16,322 nucleotides of DNA from Actinocrinis sp035946395. Lineage in GTDB: Bacteria > Actinomycetota > Actinomycetes > Streptomycetales > Catenulisporaceae. The position numbers and the translations under genes were made by a program. The stretch is taken from the NCBI RefSeq assembly GCF_035946395.1, contig NZ_DASYZI010000341.1:1-16322 (forward strand), in the 5' to 3' direction. A model generated the notes under the pieces. That model searched no databases and was not told the origin of the DNA. It saw nothing but the letters and a program-made list of their open reading frames with translations. Positions 1 through 6,585 of this stretch are shown here, piece after piece; the first letter of the stretch is position 1, and each line of letters opens with the position of its first letter.

Positions 1-222
1 GCAGAGTAATGATGTCGATGGTCGAGGTGGTCATAGCTCATGCTAAGGGCTCGGAGTCGGCATATGCCCTGGCTCCGGTGCTGGAAGCTTATTCATCAGA
101 GCTTCGTCATGGTCCGCGATCTGTTGGATCCACCGGTGTGAACAGGGTCGATAGTAGTTCGGGCATCGGGACAGGAACTTGACGAGGCGGTGGTTGAGGG
201 ACGCCACGGCTTTGGCGAGTGT
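1..222. other. left-edge region without recognisable gene
   Basis: I recognise no gene, RNA or regulatory element here. A minus-strand frame stays open from 531 down to 43, but its translation matches no family I know and it overlaps the transposase relic read on the other strand. Base composition is less GC-biased than in the cluster genes, consistent with decayed non-coding or mobile-element DNA. Confidence 0.3.
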
Positions 223-531
223 CAGGCCACGGTCAAGTACCCGATCCGTGACCGCGACTCGAAGTTCCCCGTTCTCTTCGATGAGGCACTCGCCGACGCG
301 GGCATCGCCGTGGTACTCACCGAGATACGGATGCCCCGGATGAACGCCGTCATGGAACGCTGGGTGCCCACACCGGACGCTGCACCAGCCACGCCACTGC
401 GTCCAGCACCCGAACCGATCACCCAACAGGCCCGCATTCTCCATCTTGACGTCCGAAGACGCGACTGCCTCGGCGGAATCCTGCACGAGTACGAACACGC
501 GGCCTGACCAGCACGGGCGAGTAAACGGCAC
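223..531 (+). pseudogene. integrase-core (rve/DDE) transposase remnant
   Basis: The plus-strand translation contains IRDRDSKFPVLFDEALADAG, then RMPRMNAVMERW, and at the end a segment ending in HEYEH. These match in order the integrase catalytic core of actinobacterial IS transposases: the first block holds the second catalytic Asp region, the second the MERW signature, and the third the part just before the usual N-x-H-R-P-H end. Residues between MERW and HEYEH are scrambled, and after HEYEH the frame stops (tga at 505-507) while the expected D-Q-H-like continuation appears in another frame. The N-terminal half and DNA-binding domain are missing. It is therefore a degenerate fragment, not an active element. 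No terminal inverted repeats are visible. It lies about 120 bases upstream of the aminotransferase and may mark an old insertion at the cluster edge. Confidence 0.65.
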
Positions 532-652
532 CTACAGCGTTGACGACGCTTCCGAATCGATGCGGTGCCAAGCCGACACCAATTCGCCGGATAGTCGTGA
601 CCAAGTCCGGTGGTCGATGCTGTCTGAGCAGACCGACGCGAAGGTGGCCGTT

Positions 653-1792
653 ATGGACGCGATTCCCCTGGTGCATGCGAGCCTGGGCGAGCAGGAACTC
701 GCCGCCGTCGCGGAGGTGTTCGCCTCGGGCTGGCCGGCCGGGCAGGGGCCGCGGAGCAAGGCTTTGGAGGCCGAGCTGGCCGACCGGTACGGCGTCGGCG
801 GCGCGGTCGCGGTGAGCAACTGCGGCTGCGCGCTGCACTTGGCCCTGCTCGCTCACGGTGTGAAGCCGGGCGACGAAGTGATCGTCGCGGACTACACGTT
901 CCCGGCTCCTGCGCATGCGGTGCACTACGTCGGCGCGACTCCGATCTTCGCCGACGTGCGCGCCGACACCGGCACTATTGATCCGGACGTCGTCGCCGAC
1001 CTGATCGGCCCGCGCACGGTGGGCATCATCGCCGTGGACACGGTTGGCCTGCCTGCTGACTACACGGAGCTGGTGGAACTCACCCGGCGACATGGGCTCT
1101 TCCTCGTCGAAGACGCCGCGTGCGCGGTCGGCGCGACGTACAAAGGCGTGCAGGCGGGTGCGCTGGCGCCGACGGCATGCTTGTCGTTCCACGGCCGCAA
1201 GGGGATCAGCAGCGGCGAGGGCGGGGCGCTGCTCACCGCTGATCCGCAGCTCGCGGCGGCTGCGCGCAAGCGTGCGTCTTTTGGCATCGAAGCCATCTTC
1301 GATCAGGCGCGGATCGTCGGCCTCCCGATCCCGGTGTTCACCGAGATCGGCTACAACTACAAGCTCTCCGACATCGCGGCCGCGATCCTTCAGGTGCAAC
1401 TCGGCCGGATCGACGAGTTGCTCGCACGCCGCAACGCCTTTGCCGCGCGCTACACCGAACTGCTCGCCGACGAGGAACTCATCACGCTGCCCTTCGTGCC
1501 GGAGGACCGCACCCACGCCTGGCAGTCCTACCTCGTGAGGCTGGACCCGAGCGTCAGCCGCGCGGCGGTCGCGGCCGACCTGCGCGCTCAGGGCATCGGC
1601 TGCGGACACGGCACGTGGGCCAGCCACTTGCAGCCGGTCTACGAGACCAAGCAGACGTGCCCGGTCTCGGCAGACCTCTTCCAGCACCACATGGCTATCC
1701 CCATGCACGCCGAGCTGACCATGGAAAAGGTCGAACGCGTCGCTACCGCCCTGCGCGCTGCGGTGCGGGCGCACGCGGGCGGGCCTGAGTGA
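653..1792 (+). CDS. DegT/DnrJ/EryC1-family PLP aminotransferase
   Basis: A 379-residue fold-type I PLP aminotransferase, the family's usual length. Visible landmarks are the phosphate-binding region SNCGCALHLAL (55-65), VEDAA with the PLP-pyridine Asp154, and the Schiff-base Lys183 in SFHGRKGISSGEGG. The frame is open from 446, but ATG 653 is preceded by AAGGTGG and begins MDAIPLVHASLGEQEL, where the family normally starts; ATG 617 is the alternative. Family members aminate sugars or form AHBA. No sugar genes are present here, whereas related aminotransferases occur in THN-meroterpenoid clusters, where I recall them converting flaviolin to 8-amino-flaviolin. I infer that role; the substrate cannot be read from the sequence. 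The usual Gly-Thr of the phosphate loop reads Gly-Cys. The gene is convergent with the isomerase gene and has no co-directional partner in the window. Confidence 0.88.
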   Translation: MDAIPLVHASLGEQELAAVAEVFASGWPAGQGPRSKALEAELADRYGVGGAVAVSNCGCALHLALLAHGVKPGDEVIVADYTFPAPAHAVHYVGATPIFADVRADTGTIDPDVVADLIGPRTVGIIAVDTVGLPADYTELVELTRRHGLFLVEDAACAVGATYKGVQAGALAPTACLSFHGRKGISSGEGGALLTADPQLAAAARKRASFGIEAIFDQARIVGLPIPVFTEIGYNYKLSDIAAAILQVQLGRIDELLARRNAFAARYTELLADEELITLPFVPEDRTHAWQSYLVRLDPSVSRAAVAADLRAQGIGCGHGTWASHLQPVYETKQTCPVSADLFQHHMAIPMHAELTMEKVERVATALRAAVRAHAGGPE

Positions 1793-1808
1793 GCTGATCG
1801 GGGAGCTT

Positions 1809-1840
1809 GGTCAACCGGTCGGCTGGTTGTCCGGCTGACC
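1809..1840. terminator. imperfect inverted repeat between convergent genes, candidate bidirectional terminator
   Basis: Bases 1809-1820 pair with 1829-1840: GGTCA/TGACC (5 bp), an A-C mismatch, CCGG/CCGG (4 bp), a T-T mismatch and one C-G pair, closing an 8-base loop. It sits between the aminotransferase stop (1792) and the isomerase stop (1864), where a bidirectional terminator is expected. There is no T-tract, which is common in actinobacteria. Assignment rests on position and symmetry only. Confidence 0.5.
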
Positions 1841-1863
1841 GAGCGGCCCGGATTCACCGGATT

Positions 1864-2937
1864 TCAGCTGGCGACGGCCGCGGGAAGACGGGAACGGGTG
1901 GCCAGAGCCGCGGTGTCGATACCCCGGTCGGTGCAGAACCAGCGAAGCTCACCGCCGATCAGAAGGTCGCACTCGGTCAGCGCGGCCGGGGTGCGCGCGC
2001 CGAGCGCGGTCATCAGCGCGGCCAACTGATCCTGCCAGGCCGAGATCCGCGCGATCAGCGCGGGCACGCCGCCGTCGATGAGGGTTCTGAGAAACCCGCC
2101 GGAGCTCCCGACCGCGGTGGCGCCGAGCGCCAGGCAGCGTGCCACGTCGAGCGGGTCGCGCACGCCTCCGGAGGCCAGCAGCGGCAACCCCGCGTCCCGC
2201 GCGTCCAAGAGGCATGCGGGCGTGGACTGGCCCCAGCCGTCGAGGTACCCGTAGTCGGCGTGCTCACGTCGGCCGTTCTCGATGCGGGCGAAGTTCGTGC
2301 CGCCGCGCCCGGCCACGTCGGCCGCGTGCACGCCGAGCTCCCGCAGCCGCTGTACGGTCTCCCGGCTGAGCCCGAACCCGACCTCCTTGACGATCACCGG
2401 GACGCCGACCCCGGCCGCGATCTTCTCGATCCGCGGGCCCCAGGACGAGAACGACCGGTCGCCCTCGGGCATCACGGTCTCCTGAATCACATTCAGGTGG
2501 ATCTGTAGGGCGTCGGCGCGCAGCAGGTCGACGGCCCGGCGTGCATCTTGCACGGTGGCCGTCGCGTTGACGTTCGCCATGATGAACCCGTCAGGGTTCT
2601 CGCGGCGCATCACGCTGAAGGTGCCGGCCACCGACTCGTCCTTGAAGTACGCACTGAGCGAGCCGGTGGCGATCGGGACGCCGGTCTCCCGGGCGGCGAT
2701 GGCCAGGTCCCGGTTGATGGCTCCGGTCATGGCGCTGCCGCCGGTCATCGCGTTGATGTACAGCGGCACCTGCCAGCGGAGGCCGGCGAACCGCGTTGCC
2801 AGCGACACCTCGTCGCGGTCGATGCCGTGCAGCGCGTGGTGGACGAAGGACACGTCGTCGAACTGGCTGCGCCCGCCGTGGCCGTTCTGCTGCTCCAGCG
2901 CGAGCCTGACGTGATCGTCCTTGCGGCTGGCGATCAT
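1864..2937 (-). CDS. fni: type 2 isopentenyl-diphosphate delta-isomerase (FMN-dependent)
   Basis: A 357-residue IDI-2, interconverting IPP and DMAPP with FMN, NAD(P)H and Mg2+ in the cytoplasm. Diagnostic features are RKDDHVRLA (5-13), the FMN-binding NAMTGG (62-67), QIHLNVIQETVMPEGDRSF (145-163) with His147, the active-site Gln152 and the metal-binding Glu153, VKEVGFG (183-189), DVAGRGGTNF (207-216) and ASGGVR (255-260). Length is typical. ATG 2937 follows GAGG at about 6 nt. The gene begins 12 nt after the cupin stop, so it is probably the last gene of the ligase-PKS-cupin-isomerase operon. In actinomycetes IDI-2 usually accompanies mevalonate-pathway genes in terpenoid clusters. None of the others lies in this window, so they may be outside it, or the MEP pathway may supply IPP. 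It feeds the prenyl donor used by the ABBA prenyltransferase. Confidence 0.95.
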   Translation of the reverse strand: MIASRKDDHVRLALEQQNGHGGRSQFDDVSFVHHALHGIDRDEVSLATRFAGLRWQVPLYINAMTGGSAMTGAINRDLAIAARETGVPIATGSLSAYFKDESVAGTFSVMRRENPDGFIMANVNATATVQDARRAVDLLRADALQIHLNVIQETVMPEGDRSFSSWGPRIEKIAAGVGVPVIVKEVGFGLSRETVQRLRELGVHAADVAGRGGTNFARIENGRREHADYGYLDGWGQSTPACLLDARDAGLPLLASGGVRDPLDVARCLALGATAVGSSGGFLRTLIDGGVPALIARISAWQDQLAALMTALGARTPAALTECDLLIGGELRWFCTDRGIDTAALATRSRLPAAVAS

Positions 2938-2949
2938 TGCGCACCTCTT

Positions 2950-3546
2950 CTAGACGGTGTCCGAGATGGTGTCCGAGATGTGGGGCGGGGTCGTGTCGCC
3001 TGTTACGCGCCGGAAGCCGCGGGACTCAGGCGGGAGGCCGTAGCGCAGTGGCGTGAGCTGCTTGACGTCGTAGCGGTCGCGCAGCCGCTGCACTGCATCC
3101 GAGTCCACCGTCCGGCCCGCGGAGAAGATCTCGGTCAGCTCCTCGAAATAGCGCTCGTGATCCGGCGGCGGAGAGCTCTGGAAGAGCATGCGCGTGGGCT
3201 GCTGCGACGGGTTCTTGAAGGCGTGCGGGCACCCGGTCGGCACGAGCATGCAGCTGCCCGCGCCCGCGCGCAGCGGCCGGTCGCCGGCCGCGGACTTCCA
3301 GTCCTGCCACGGCCCCTGCGTGCGCTCGACCGGTTCGAAGGCGAACAGTTCGAGCTCTCCTTCGAGGATGTAGAAGAACTCGGTCGCCGCGTCGTGGACG
3401 TGCGCGCCGACGTCGAAGCCCGGCGGGACCACCACCTCGAAGGTGGACGCGAAGGAGCCGTCCGCGCCGGTGGCCTTGAATGTGACGTCCTGGGCTCTGG
3501 TGACGAGCTTGCGGCCCTGGCCGGGCGGGACGATGAGGCCGTCCAT
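2950..3546 (-). CDS. cupin quinone-forming oxygenase, MomA-like (THN to flaviolin)
   Basis: A 198-residue single-domain cupin. Motif 1 is Gly47, His49, His51, Glu56 and Gly63 (G-A-H-V-H-x4-E-x6-G). Motif 2 is PTGCPHAFKN (103-112) with His108. The 3-His/1-Glu metal site is therefore complete. Cupins next to THN synthases, typified by MomA of Streptomyces antibioticus, oxidise THN to the naphthoquinone flaviolin. The position 48 nt after the THN synthase supports the same job; a generic cupin dioxygenase is the alternative. ATG 3546 is preceded by GGAG/GGGAG in a long purine-rich leader. The tail from about residue 183 (DTTPPHISDTISDTV) is encoded partly by a 12-bp tandem repeat and looks like a recent extension. 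It is probably in one operon with the PKS and isomerase genes. Confidence 0.82.
   Translation of the reverse strand: MDGLIVPPGQGRKLVTRAQDVTFKATGADGSFASTFEVVVPPGFDVGAHVHDAATEFFYILEGELELFAFEPVERTQGPWQDWKSAAGDRPLRAGAGSCMLVPTGCPHAFKNPSQQPTRMLFQSSPPPDHERYFEELTEIFSAGRTVDSDAVQRLRDRYDVKQLTPLRYGLPPESRGFRRVTGDTTPPHISDTISDTV
2957..2980. repeat. 12-bp tandem duplication in the cupin C-terminus
   Basis: The unit GTGTCCGAGATG occurs twice in direct tandem (2957-2968 and 2969-2980). Being 12 bp it keeps the frame and duplicates the residues I-S-D-T at the end of the cupin. It looks like a slippage duplication lengthening a disordered tail. Confidence 0.8.
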
Positions 3547-3594
3547 CCGCGTCTCCCTCTCTCCTTTTCCGTCTTTTCGCCGTGCCCGGGTTGG

Positions 3595-4707
3595 CTAGGC
3601 CGGGCGACCGAGGTACGGCGCGGCCACGCCCAGCAGCTCGGATTCCCGCTCGCGCGAGGGGTCCGCGACCCAGCTGCCCACCGCCATCTCGGCGGTGATG
3701 CCCGGGCCGAACCCGGCGACCATGCCGGTGGCGCCCGGCGTCGTGACGCCCTCCTCGAACAGCCGGCGCAGCGCGTCGAACACGACCGCGCTGGCGATGT
3801 TGCCGTACTCGGTCAGGGTCGCCCAGCTGTGCCGGAACGCCTTGATGTCGACTTCGAGGAACTTGCTCAGGTCGCTGAGAATGCGCGGGCCGCCGGCGTG
3901 GACGATGTAGAAGTCGAGGGTGCGCGCGTCCCAGCCGTGGTCGGTGGCCAGTTCGCGCAGCACCGGGGCGAGCGGTTCCATCGTGCCGGGCACGCGGCGG
4001 TCCAGCTGGAAGTGGAAGCCGGTGGAGCGCACCGCGTACGAGATCCACTCCTCGGTGTCCGGGATCAGATACGAGGCGTTGCGCTCCAGGGCCATCCCGG
4101 TACCACCGCTGCCGCGTACCACGGCCGCCGCCACCGCGTCGCCGAACAGCCCGTCGGACAGCAGCGATCCGACGCCGTCGTCGTCGGGCTGGTAGCACAG
4201 CGAGCACAGCTCGCACGAGACGATCAGAACGTTGCACCCGGGGTAGGCGGTGCAGAAGTCGTGCGCGCGGTTGATCGCCGCGCCGCCCGCGGCGCAGCCC
4301 AGCTGCGCGATGGGCACCTGCCGGGTGTTGGACCGCATCCCCATGGTGTTGATGAGCCATGCGGTCAGCGACGGCATCAGGAAGCCGGTGCACGAGACGT
4401 AGATGATCGCGTCGATGTCCCGCGCGGCGAGGCCGGCGTTCGCCATGGCCTGCTCGACGACCTCGGGACAGCGCTTCTTGGATTCGACCTCATAGATGCG
4501 GTTGCGCTCCTCCAGGCCCGGATGGCGCAGCGTCTGCTCGATCGGCTGGACGATATGCCTCTTGCGCACCCCGGTGTTCCTGATCAGCCGCAGCGCCAGC
4601 GGCAGCTGCGGCTTGCCCGCGTGCGCCCTCTCGGCGAACTCAAGCGTCTCCTCCATCGTGATGACGTATTCCGGCACGCTCACCGCGGGCTTGCACAAAG
4701 TCGGCAC
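3595..4707 (-). CDS. rppA: type III polyketide synthase, 1,3,6,8-tetrahydroxynaphthalene synthase (RppA family)
   Basis: A 370-residue chalcone-synthase-fold enzyme that condenses five malonyl-CoA into THN. The catalytic triad is intact at the numbering of the S. coelicolor enzyme: Cys138 in AQLGCAAGG, His270 in YIVHAGGPR and Asn303 in YGNIAS. Cys106 in YVSCTGF, important for malonyl priming in THN synthases, is also kept. The GFGPGI loop is present near residue 334. Close resemblance to RppA runs along the whole chain (MPTLCKPAVSVPE start; DFCTAYPGCNVLIVSCELCS). A melanin RppA usually pairs with a P450 coupling enzyme; here the companions are a prenyltransferase, isomerase and aminotransferase, pointing to a meroterpenoid. 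It starts 86 nt downstream of the ligase gene; that gap contains a palindromic element (4742-4753). Confidence 0.95.
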   Translation of the reverse strand: MPTLCKPAVSVPEYVITMEETLEFAERAHAGKPQLPLALRLIRNTGVRKRHIVQPIEQTLRHPGLEERNRIYEVESKKRCPEVVEQAMANAGLAARDIDAIIYVSCTGFLMPSLTAWLINTMGMRSNTRQVPIAQLGCAAGGAAINRAHDFCTAYPGCNVLIVSCELCSLCYQPDDDGVGSLLSDGLFGDAVAAAVVRGSGGTGMALERNASYLIPDTEEWISYAVRSTGFHFQLDRRVPGTMEPLAPVLRELATDHGWDARTLDFYIVHAGGPRILSDLSKFLEVDIKAFRHSWATLTEYGNIASAVVFDALRRLFEEGVTTPGATGMVAGFGPGITAEMAVGSWVADPSRERESELLGVAAPYLGRPA

Positions 4708-4741
4708 CGTCTACCCTGCCTTCTGCCTAGTAAGTGGTCCG

Positions 4742-4753
4742 GCGCTGATCAGC
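4742..4753. promoter_or_regulatory. palindromic element upstream of the PKS gene, candidate operator
   Basis: GCTGATCAGC (4744-4753) is a perfect 10-bp palindrome 37-46 bases upstream of the PKS start codon, in the ligase-PKS gap. Extended by two bases, GCGCTGATCAG (4742-4752) is identical to 8685-8695 in the SARP control region. A shared regulator is inferred; no such regulator is identified. Confidence 0.35.
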
Positions 4754-4793
4754 CTGCGTATGCAAGGGCTCGCCGTGCCCGGCTGGGCGTGGT

Positions 4794-6359
4794 TCACTCC
4801 GCCGCGGCCGCCCTCTCGGCGAGTCGGCGGGCGAGCTCGACCCGCTGCACCTTCATCGTCGCGGTGCGCGGGACCTCTGCCCACGGCAGCTGGACCGGGT
4901 CGGCCAACTGCGGGAAGGCGGCGGCGGCAGCCCGCCAGCGCGCCGGGTCCAGCCGCCGGTCCTCCAGCGTGCAGACCACCGGGATCGGCTCGCCGTCCGG
5001 GCCGGTCACCACGATCAGCTCCATCAGCTCGGTGAGCTTGGCCATCATCACGTCTTCGATTTCGAGGTTGCTGCCCACGCCGGCGATCATGTCCACCTCG
5101 CGGTCGAGCATGTGCAGGCAGCCGGTCCGGGTGCGGTAGCCGACGTCCCCGGTCCGCCGCCACCCGTCGTGCATGCCGGCCTCGAACAGCTCCTGCTGCC
5201 CGAAGTAGGTCTTTGCGATGCCCGCCCACGAGACCTCGATGTAGCCGGGGTTCTGCCTGGACGGCGGCCTGCCGTCGCGGCTGGTCACGCGGGTGCGCGC
5301 GCTGCCTGGCAGCGCCCAGCCGACGCAGCGCCCGTCCGTCCGGTGCGCCGAGCGGCGGAAGTAGGGGCGGCCGACCGCCCCGCCGACCTCGCTCTGCCCG
5401 TAGATCTGGAAGAACAACGCGCCGCGCCGCGCGGAGGAGTCGATCAGCCGGCTGATCGTGCGCGGGTGGATCGCGTCGAAGGTGCTGCTGAAGTACTTCA
5501 CCGACGCGAAGGGCCGGCGCGGATCGTCGGCGAGTGCCTCCCACTCCACCAGCAGGTTGGGCAGCGCCTCGATCAGCCCCGGCCGGTGCTTGAGGAAGAA
5601 CTCCGCGACGAGCTTCGGGTCGGACTCCTTCACCAGCTGCATCGGCAGAGCCTTGATGAGGCACAGCGCCAGCGCCGCGAAGGTCCGCGAATGCACGAAC
5701 GGGATCGCGATCGCGACGCTCTCCTTCTTGCGCATCAGCCCCAGGAGGAACAGCTGGGGTCGCAGCCGTGTGCGCATCGTCCGCGGCGTGTGCACGACCA
5801 GCTTGGGTACCCCGGTCGTTCCGGAGGTGTGCGTGATCAGCGCCGCCTCGTCCACGTCGAGGAACACCGGCACGGGCCGCGGCGAACCGGCGAGTTCGGG
5901 CAGTGCGACCACTCCCGGCGCCGGCTCAGTGGCGCTCAGTACCGTGCGGGTGAGGTTCTTGAGCGGAACGTCGGCCAGCACGGCGAGTTTGGCCGCGTCG
6001 GTGATCAGGTGCGGCTGGTTCAGGCGGCCGAGCAGCGTGCCTACAGTCGTGCCGTTCAGTGCGGGGGAGAGCGTCACGGGAACCGCGCCGATTCGCGAGA
6101 CGGCCATGGTGAGCATGGAGGCGTCGAAGTTGGCGGTCTTGTAGATCGCGACGTGCTCACGGGAGCGGACCCCGGCCGCCGACAGCCGGCCGGCCAAGTC
6201 GTCCACGTGGTAGGCGAGTTCGGCCACCGTCAGCCGGCGGCCCGCCTCGGGCAGGACGTCCAGATCATGGTCGAGGGTGAGCAGCGTCGAGCCGTGTGAG
6301 GCCGCCGCCTGCTGCGCCATGGCGCCGAGGTACAGCCCCTGCCTCGTGAAGCCCTTCAT
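4794..6359 (-). CDS. AMP-forming acyl-CoA synthetase / ligase (ANL superfamily)
   Basis: A 521-residue adenylate-forming enzyme. Landmarks: the P-loop HTSGTTGVPK (177-186), YGQSE (320-324), RRTGDVGY (401-408) with the ribose-binding Asp405, the hinge LDREVDMIAGVGSNLEIEDV (418-437), and the C-terminal catalytic Lys503 in TATMKVQR. All core motifs are present, so activity is expected, but the substrate is unknown. It forms carboxyl-AMP and usually the CoA thioester. It appears to be the first gene of the PKS operon, with ATG 6359 behind GAAGGGGA. THN synthase uses only malonyl-CoA, so no starter-loading ligase is required. Options are malonyl-CoA supply, activation of a tailoring acid, or, given the aminotransferase, ATP-dependent diazotisation as proposed for CreM-type ligase homologues. 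The last two are inference. Confidence 0.88.
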   Translation of the reverse strand: MKGFTRQGLYLGAMAQQAAASHGSTLLTLDHDLDVLPEAGRRLTVAELAYHVDDLAGRLSAAGVRSREHVAIYKTANFDASMLTMAVSRIGAVPVTLSPALNGTTVGTLLGRLNQPHLITDAAKLAVLADVPLKNLTRTVLSATEPAPGVVALPELAGSPRPVPVFLDVDEAALITHTSGTTGVPKLVVHTPRTMRTRLRPQLFLLGLMRKKESVAIAIPFVHSRTFAALALCLIKALPMQLVKESDPKLVAEFFLKHRPGLIEALPNLLVEWEALADDPRRPFASVKYFSSTFDAIHPRTISRLIDSSARRGALFFQIYGQSEVGGAVGRPYFRRSAHRTDGRCVGWALPGSARTRVTSRDGRPPSRQNPGYIEVSWAGIAKTYFGQQELFEAGMHDGWRRTGDVGYRTRTGCLHMLDREVDMIAGVGSNLEIEDVMMAKLTELMELIVVTGPDGEPIPVVCTLEDRRLDPARWRAAAAAFPQLADPVQLPWAEVPRTATMKVQRVELARRLAERAAAAE

Positions 6360-6529
6360 AGGGAAGTCCCCTTCGCAGTGTTCGACGGACCGCGTGCCCC
6401 GTGCACGTCACCCGGCCGTGCCTGGAGGCGGCCACGGCGCCGACTCCCGTCAGCGGGCAGGGGTCTGCATGCCGCCAGCATCCGCCATGGGGCTTGGCCG
6501 GGACTGGTCGGCGGATTGGCACCGACTTG

Positions 6530-6550
6530 GCGCAGCCGCGCCGGCTGCGC
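6530..6550 (-). terminator. GC-rich perfect hairpin downstream of the SARP gene
   Basis: GCGCAGCCG (6530-6538) and CGGCTGCGC (6542-6550) form a perfect 9-bp stem with a 3-base loop. On the minus strand it lies about 31 bases after the SARP stop codon and well upstream of the ligase start. No T-tract follows, as is often the case for actinobacterial terminators. It suggests that SARP and ligase transcripts are separate. Confidence 0.55.
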
Positions 6551-6573
6551 GGCTTTCCGCGGCGCGCGAATCC

Positions 6574-6585
6574 GCGCTGAATCAG
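6574..6585. promoter_or_regulatory. variant of the shared palindrome at the SARP stop codon
   Basis: GCGCTGAATCAG differs from the element at 4742 and 8685 only by one inserted A in the centre. It overlaps the SARP stop codon and lies about 215 bases upstream of the ligase start. It could be chance, since the stop codon constrains part of the sequence. Confidence 0.15.

Noticed and set aside
190..507. An intact transposase gene
   Set aside because: Only the catalytic-core fragment is present, with scrambled sequence after MERW and a frame break near 505.
43..531. 162-aa minus-strand open frame at the left edge
   Set aside because: No family resemblance, and the opposite strand over 223-531 shows a clear integrase-core remnant.
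419..1774. 451-aa minus-strand frame opposite the aminotransferase
   Set aside because: The composition is typical of antisense shadows (Arg, His, Val, Gly rich) with no motif; the plus strand encodes a complete PLP enzyme.
2548..5139. 863-aa open frame on the plus strand opposite the isomerase, cupin, PKS and part of the ligase
   Set aside because: It is antisense to four genes with clear family motifs, is Arg/Val/Asp/His-rich with no recognisable domain, and arises from high third-position GC.
3026..5664. Long minus-strand frames (3026-4393 and 4711-5664) overlapping the PKS, cupin and ligase
   Set aside because: They are out-of-frame shadows on the same strand; the overlapped frames hold all catalytic motifs.
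5112..6299. 395-aa plus-strand frame opposite the ligase
   Set aside because: Antisense shadow, without a recognisable domain.
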